A DNA stretch of 64,000 nucleotides from Thermus sp. 2.9 (lineage in GTDB: Bacteria; Deinococcota; Deinococci; Deinococcales; Thermaceae). How positions within the stretch are numbered: position 1 is the first letter of the stretch; every line of letters starts with the position of its first letter. Made by a program: the position numbers and the translations under genes. The stretch covers positions 38,767 through 102,766 of the forward strand of contig NZ_JTJB01000039.1 in NCBI RefSeq assembly GCF_000794385.1. Direction: 5' to 3'. Shown one piece after another: positions 57,728 to 64,000 of this stretch. The notes beneath the pieces are model-generated. The model was not told where the DNA came from. It worked only from the letters and a program-made list of their open reading frames with translations, and did not search any database.

Positions 57728-60430
57728 CTACTGCACGGTCACCATCAAGGTGATGGTGATCTTGGCCGCGGGGGGCATCACGTCGGCGTTGGTGATGGCG
57801 TTATCCCCGTTCGTGTCCACGCCCACGTAGACCGCGCCGCCCGTGGGCACGGAGGTGGGTGGCGTGGCGCTCCAGGTGGTGCCGTCGGTGGAGTAGAGCA
57901 CCTGGGCGCCCTGAGCGAAGCCCGTGATCTGCGCGCTCACGCTGACGAAGGTGGTGTAGGCGGGAATGGGGTCGGAGACGATCACCTTGGTGAGGTTCCC
58001 GGTGCCGATGTTCTCGGCCACGATGGTGTAGGTCAGGTTCTCGCCCGGCTTGGCGCTCGTCTTGTCCACCTGCTTGGTGAGCCGGAGCTCGCCGCCCACG
58101 ATGGTGGTGGTCTCCGTGGCGGCGTCCGTGGCCTCGTAGGTGTTGTCCGGTTGGCCGGTGGTCACGTCGCACCGGGCGGTGACGGTGTTGGTGTCCACCC
58201 GGCCCACGGGCTCCCCAGCGGGGACGATGACCCGGACATAGAGGGTGGCGGTGCCGCCGTTGGGGGCCACTTGCACATCCTGGAGGTTGGGGGACCAGTT
58301 GGTGCCGTCCGTGGAGTACTGGTAGGTCCAGCCGTAGGCGCCGCCCGAGCCGGAGACATCGCAGTAAGCGCGGGCGTTGGAGTTGTTGAGGAGGGTGTGG
58401 GTGTAGACGATGGTGCCCGGGCTCGTCACCGTGCCGGAGCGGTCGGGGTCCAGGGTCACTTGGGCCACCAGGTTAACGTTCACCTGGCTGGTGACGGTGT
58501 CGGCTACGTTGGCAAGCGTGGTGCTCTTGGCGGTGAAGGAGACGCTATTCGCTCCAGGAGCCGCGCCGGCGGGCACGGTGACCGCCGCCACCACGCACTG
58601 CTTCTGACCGGGGTTCAGCAGGCTCGTGTTGGTGATGGGAGCGCCATCGGGCTGGCCGTCGCAGTTGGCGTCGGGGTAGAAGGTGACGCTGAAGCCCGTG
58701 GGCACGTTGGCCGTGAGGTTGTAGACGTCGGGGTTAGCCCCGGCGTTGTAGACTTCCAAGGGGAAATAGACCGTCTGGCCGGGGTTGGCGCTTTGGGCGG
58801 GCGGGTTATCGTTGTTGGCATCGTTGTCCCCAGAAGCCCCTTGCTTTGCAAGGTCCACGGCGTAACCGGAGACCACCTGGTTCACGGTGTCCGTGGCGAG
58901 GTCGCTCTTGCTGGGGTCGCCCACGCTGGTGGCGGTGACGGTGAGCGTCACGGGGTTGGTGGAGGTGTAGCTGGCGGGGATGCTGCACTTCACGGCGAAG
59001 TTGTAGGTGCCACCCGCGCCAAGCGGTCCCACGGGGCCGTTGATGGGGGTGGTGAGGTCGTCCGCCACCAGCTGGCACGCCCAGCCTTGCGGGGCGCCGG
59101 AGAAGCTCAGGTTGAAGCTGTCCTGGGTGTTCCCCGTGTTCTTCAGGGTGTGGCGGAAGATGACGGTGGTGCCGCTAGAGGCGGAGGCGATGGACTGGGT
59201 GTCGTTGCTCCGGGTCACGGTGTAGGCGCCCGCTTGGTACGTGCCCGTGGCGTTGCCCTCAGGGTAGCCGTAGGGCCCCACCGCCACGTTGTAGGTGGCC
59301 CCCACGGTGTTGCTGGTGCTGTTCGTGCTCACGCTCTCCCCGGGATCGGCGGCGTCACCGTCCCCGTTGGCGTCAAAGGTCACCCTGGCGGTGTTGCTGT
59401 AGGTGGCCCCAGCAGGGGCGTTCTGCGGCACCTGGGCAACGAAGCTGAAGCTGTACTGCGCCCCTTGAGGGAAGAAGGCCCCTGTGCCCTCGATGAGCAT
59501 GCCGATCTTCTTGGCGCCGTCGCCCGTGAGGGGAAGCATGCTGGACGTGAGGGTGACCCAAGACGTGTTGTTCGTGCCGTTGTGGTACACGTAGCGCACG
59601 GTGCCGGCCCCGGCGGAGCCCGTGGGCATGGCGCTGACCACAAGGCCCGCGGGGATCACGTCCTCCACCAGGATGCCCGTCCGGCTTTGCCCGTCCACGG
59701 TGACGGCGTAGCCGTAGGCCGCGCTCCCGCCCGTGTTGCTCCCGGAGATGGTGTAGGTGATGGTGCCGCCCGGGGCCACGTTCCCGCTCGGGGAGGCGGA
59801 CTTGAAGGCGCTGAGGGCGGCTGCGGTGGTGGCGGTGGCCCGGGCCCAGTTATCCGTGTCGGTGACGGTTTGGTTGTTCTGGGCGGCTCCCTGGGAAGTA
59901 CCCGTGAGGTTCAGATTCCCGTACTGGCCGTTGGTAGCGGTAACGGGAAGGGTGGCCGCCACGATCACGCAGACCTGGGCCCCCATGGCCAGGGTAACGC
60001 CCGTCACCTGGGCTTCCCCGGCGTCCACGTTGCCGTTGCAGTTATCGTCCCGGTAAATGCGGATGTTGGTCAGGTCAAAGTTGTCGTTTACGCCCTGGGC
60101 GGTGGCCAGGTTGATGGTGTCGGTGCCGTTTCCGGTGTTGGTGACGGTGTAGTTGAAGAGCACCTGGGCCCCGGGCAGGCCGCTACGGGTCTGGCCCGGG
60201 TTGGCTTCCGTGCCGTTGGGGGCGATGGTGAAGCTATAGACCTGCTGGACGATGGTGGTCACCAGGTTGGACGTGGTGGTCCTGGGCTGGCCGGCGGAGT
60301 CAATGTAGCTGGCGGAGGCCTGGTTGCTGATGGCCGTCCCCGCCGGGGTCATGGCCCAGGCCAGGCTCAGGACGAGGGCCAGGGCGATGGCCAAGCCCTT
60401 CAAGATATGCGCGCTTCCTCGTACTCCCAT
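57728..60430 (-). CDS. Secreted Asn/Thr-rich DUF11-repeat protein (900 aa)
   Basis: ATG 60430 follows GGGAGGTAG. The signal peptide (LKGLAIALALVLSLAWA) ends before MTPAGTAISNQASASY, a motif often seen at the mature start of DUF11 proteins in Deinococcus-Thermus. The body is a string of beta-sandwich repeats with conserved-repeat phrases such as YTVTNTGNGTDTINLA, FRHTLKNTGNTQDSFNLSFS and VYFPLEVYNAGANPDVYNLT. A last DUF11 unit lies near 778 (RLTKQVDKTSAKPGENLTYT). Asn, Thr, Ser and Gly are far more common than in other genes here and Leu/Arg far fewer, as expected for an exposed surface layer or fibre protein. It is probably the major product of the locus because a strong hairpin follows it. 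Confidence 0.87.
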   Translation of the reverse strand: MGVRGSAHILKGLAIALALVLSLAWAMTPAGTAISNQASASYIDSAGQPRTTTSNLVTTIVQQVYSFTIAPNGTEANPGQTRSGLPGAQVLFNYTVTNTGNGTDTINLATAQGVNDNFDLTNIRIYRDDNCNGNVDAGEAQVTGVTLAMGAQVCVIVAATLPVTATNGQYGNLNLTGTSQGAAQNNQTVTDTDNWARATATTAAALSAFKSASPSGNVAPGGTITYTISGSNTGGSAAYGYAVTVDGQSRTGILVEDVIPAGLVVSAMPTGSAGAGTVRYVYHNGTNNTSWVTLTSSMLPLTGDGAKKIGMLIEGTGAFFPQGAQYSFSFVAQVPQNAPAGATYSNTARVTFDANGDGDAADPGESVSTNSTSNTVGATYNVAVGPYGYPEGNATGTYQAGAYTVTRSNDTQSIASASSGTTVIFRHTLKNTGNTQDSFNLSFSGAPQGWACQLVADDLTTPINGPVGPLGAGGTYNFAVKCSIPASYTSTNPVTLTVTATSVGDPSKSDLATDTVNQVVSGYAVDLAKQGASGDNDANNDNPPAQSANPGQTVYFPLEVYNAGANPDVYNLTANVPTGFSVTFYPDANCDGQPDGAPITNTSLLNPGQKQCVVAAVTVPAGAAPGANSVSFTAKSTTLANVADTVTSQVNVNLVAQVTLDPDRSGTVTSPGTIVYTHTLLNNSNARAYCDVSGSGGAYGWTYQYSTDGTNWSPNLQDVQVAPNGGTATLYVRVIVPAGEPVGRVDTNTVTARCDVTTGQPDNTYEATDAATETTTIVGGELRLTKQVDKTSAKPGENLTYTIVAENIGTGNLTKVIVSDPIPAYTTFVSVSAQITGFAQGAQVLYSTDGTTWSATPPTSVPTGGAVYVGVDTNGDNAITNADVMPPAAKITITLMVTVQ

Positions 60431-60442
60431 ACTTCTACCTCC

Positions 60443-60931
60443 CTAACGAACCATGGTGCGCAAGGACACCTGGACCTTGCCTCCCTTGGGCAGCTCGGGG
60501 ATGAGCCACCGGACGTGCGTGTACTCCTCGGGTTTCACTTCCACTTCCTTTTCCACCTCCTTGCCGTTTTCCACCACCCGGACCCGCTTCTTGAGGGGCG
60601 GGACCCCGAAGGTCCGGCCCCCGTCAAAGCTGAACTCCGGGCGGATGGTGGACCCGTTCAGGCTGAGGGGCTTGGCGCTCCCGTCCAGGTACGCCGTTTC
60701 CTTAGGAATAGGGATGACCAGGGCCACCTGGCGGAGCGCCCCTTGCGCGCGGTTTTCCGCCACAAGGCGCCACTCCAGGACGTCCCCGGGCTTCACCGCC
60801 ACGGGGTTTTCCTCGTAGATCTCCTTGCCCTCCACTACCCGTACCAGGTAGGGCTTTAGGTCCAGGCTCAGGGCCTGGGCCAGGGCTATTAGAAGAGCCA
60901 AGAAACCGAGCCAGATCCAGGGTCGCCGCAT
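60443..60931 (-). CDS. Small secreted protein with one DUF11-like domain
   Basis: 162 residues from ATG 60931 (MRRPWIWLGFLALLIALAQA, a signal peptide); the open frame 20 codons longer has no support. The mature part is a single sandwich: VKPGDVLEWRLVAENRAQGA, IPIPKETAYLDGSAKPLSLN and a late RWLIPELPKGGKVQVSLRT. These phrases are the same as in the large repeats downstream. It is the first gene of the surface locus, 12 bp before the 900-residue gene. It may act as a subunit cap, chaperone or minor component; this is a guess. Confidence 0.82.
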   Translation of the reverse strand: MRRPWIWLGFLALLIALAQALSLDLKPYLVRVVEGKEIYEENPVAVKPGDVLEWRLVAENRAQGALRQVALVIPIPKETAYLDGSAKPLSLNGSTIRPEFSFDGGRTFGVPPLKKRVRVVENGKEVEKEVEVKPEEYTHVRWLIPELPKGGKVQVSLRTMVR

Positions 60932-60980
60932 ATACCACCCCGCTGGGAAGGGTAAGACCCACATGTGAAAGCCTTGTGAA

Positions 60981-61005
60981 AGGGCAGGCAAAGGCTGCCT
61001 GCCCT
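60981..61005 (-). terminator. Terminator of the crtI-idi unit
   Basis: AGGGCAGGC (60981-60989) pairs with GCCTGCCCT (60997-61005), a perfect 9 bp stem with a 7-base loop, 13 bp after the idi stop. On the minus strand TTTCAC follows. It separates the isoprenoid genes from the surface locus, which therefore needs its own promoter in the 50 bp before 60931. Confidence 0.65.
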
Positions 61006-61018
61006 TAGGGGAGTGCTT

Positions 61019-63582
<2,564 letters not shown>

Positions 63583-63626
63583 GGAATGGAGATTACCCCA
63601 TGGGAGGGGCGGGATTGCGGGGCGGG

Positions 63627-63932
63627 CTACAGGCCGAGGAGGCGGCGCAGGCGTGGCTCCACCTGAGGGGCATCCTCCGCCGCCAGGCTGTGGTCCAGGG
63701 TGAAGAGCTTGAGGAGAACCACCGAGGGAACCGGTAGACCGGCGGCTTGTAGGTCTTGGACGGGCCAGTCCAGGGGCCACGGGGCGTGGCGCTTGCTGGC
63801 GATCATGGCCATGCCCGCGGCGTTGGGTAGCCACCCGGGTTGGGACAACACTAAGGCCGGCGGGTGTTTAACCCCCCTCTGATCGGTAAACGGAAAGGGG
63901 ACCCGGGCCACCGTGTAGCGTTCCAAGGTCAC
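63627..63932 (-). CDS. PemK/MazF-like toxin of a type II toxin-antitoxin pair
   Basis: 101 residues from GTG 63932. The opening [20 protein letters not shown] is followed by [13 protein letters not shown], which is the SH3-like barrel start of the PemK/MazF group. [15 protein letters not shown] near residue 70 is the dimer strand region that usually reads K-x-x-x-L. Members cleave mRNA at short sequences. The usual conserved Arg/Thr catalytic pair is not certain here. Its start lies inside the 3' part of an upstream frame with antitoxin character. Confidence 0.72.
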   Translation of the reverse strand: MTLERYTVARVPFPFTDQRGVKHPPALVLSQPGWLPNAAGMAMIASKRHAPWPLDWPVQDLQAAGLPVPSVVLLKLFTLDHSLAAEDAPQVEPRLRRLLGL

Positions 63933-64000
63933 GGTACGCTTCCTCGTCCTCGAGGCTGGCCCACTCGCTGAAGGTGTCCTCCAGGGACTTCAGGTAAATT
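63868..64000 (-). CDS. Antitoxin partner, C-terminal part (runs off the window)
   Basis: The frame upstream of the toxin reads YLKSLEDTFSEWASLEDEEA then YRDL before a tail that stops at 63868. The acidic [16 protein letters not shown] ending is common among antitoxins paired with PemK/MazF-type toxins. It overlaps the toxin start by 65 bp because the stop falls late; typical antitoxins end nearer YRDL, so a small frameshift is possible. The N-terminal DNA-binding half lies outside the window. Confidence 0.5.
   Translation of the reverse strand, partial: IYLKSLEDTFSEWASLEDEEAYRDLGTLHGGPGPLSVYRSEGG

Noticed and set aside
58151..60859. A 902-codon open frame on the plus strand opposite the DUF11 genes
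   Set aside because: It is the antisense shadow of the 900-residue secreted protein. The translation is Gly/Val/His-rich low-complexity sequence without a ribosome site, while the minus strand has a signal peptide and clear repeats.

Overview
The window is about 64 kb of very GC-rich bacterial chromosome whose proteins and codon habits (G/C at almost every third position, Leu/Glu/Arg/Gly/Ala-rich proteins, GTG and TTG starts, overlapping stop/start codons, possible leaderless promoters) point to a Thermus species (Deinococcus-Thermus). The 4-hydroxyphenylacetate monooxygenase is especially telling: it carries Arg100, Tyr104 and His142 at the numbering I recall for the T. thermophilus HpaB flavin/substrate site. 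I see no tRNA, rRNA, CRISPR array or prophage.

Layout. 1-4.6 kb: start of a sugar ABC transporter gene and its ROK repressor on the minus strand, then, back to back, a cobalamin-riboswitch-controlled btuFCD vitamin B12 importer plus one unknown gene. 4.6-7.3 kb: an SDR oxidoreductase behind a site matching the Thermus PfmR consensus, a serine beta-lactamase-like hydrolase and a DtxR/MntR-type metal regulator. 7.3-9.3 kb: an IS982-like insertion sequence next to a diguanylate cyclase gene whose 5' end is cut off by an in-frame TGA. 9.3-15.4 kb: gamma-glutamyltransferase and a four-gene BMP/nucleoside-type ABC transporter. 15.4-25.8 kb: housekeeping genes (class III aminotransferase, Nudix, YqeY, purH, desaturase, dtd, two DegV genes, serA) with a hicB whose hicA partner is wrecked.

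25.8-41 kb is an aromatic catabolism region. A PucR-type regulator diverges from an operon of a DapA-like aldolase, hpaG, hpaE, hpaB, hpaC and hpaD (4-hydroxyphenylacetate to homoprotocatechuate, meta cleavage and onward). Directly downstream, behind its own promoter and an operator-like inverted repeat, is a branched-chain-amino-acid-type ABC transporter with a LivM-LivG fusion, then paaI, paaK, a FlK-like thioesterase and an SDR. Together these look like uptake plus CoA-activation and ring-cleavage routes for phenylacetate-type compounds. 41-46.5 kb: a frameshifted MFS gene, a thioredoxin-fold protein, pyruvate phosphate dikinase and a TudS-like/DUF1722 fusion.

46.5-60.9 kb is the most unusual part: about 14 kb, all minus strand, encoding only secreted proteins built of DUF11-type and prealbumin-like repeats, plus a giant protein (about 1,796 residues if one frameshift is corrected) that ends in a predicted outer-membrane beta-barrel. 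It looks like a cell-surface assembly or adhesion locus of unknown function. 61-64 kb: type 2 isopentenyl diphosphate isomerase and a phytoene-desaturase-like gene (carotenoid/isoprenoid), then a PemK/MazF-type toxin with its antitoxin running off the window end.

All functional statements come from reading motifs by eye; no database search was run.
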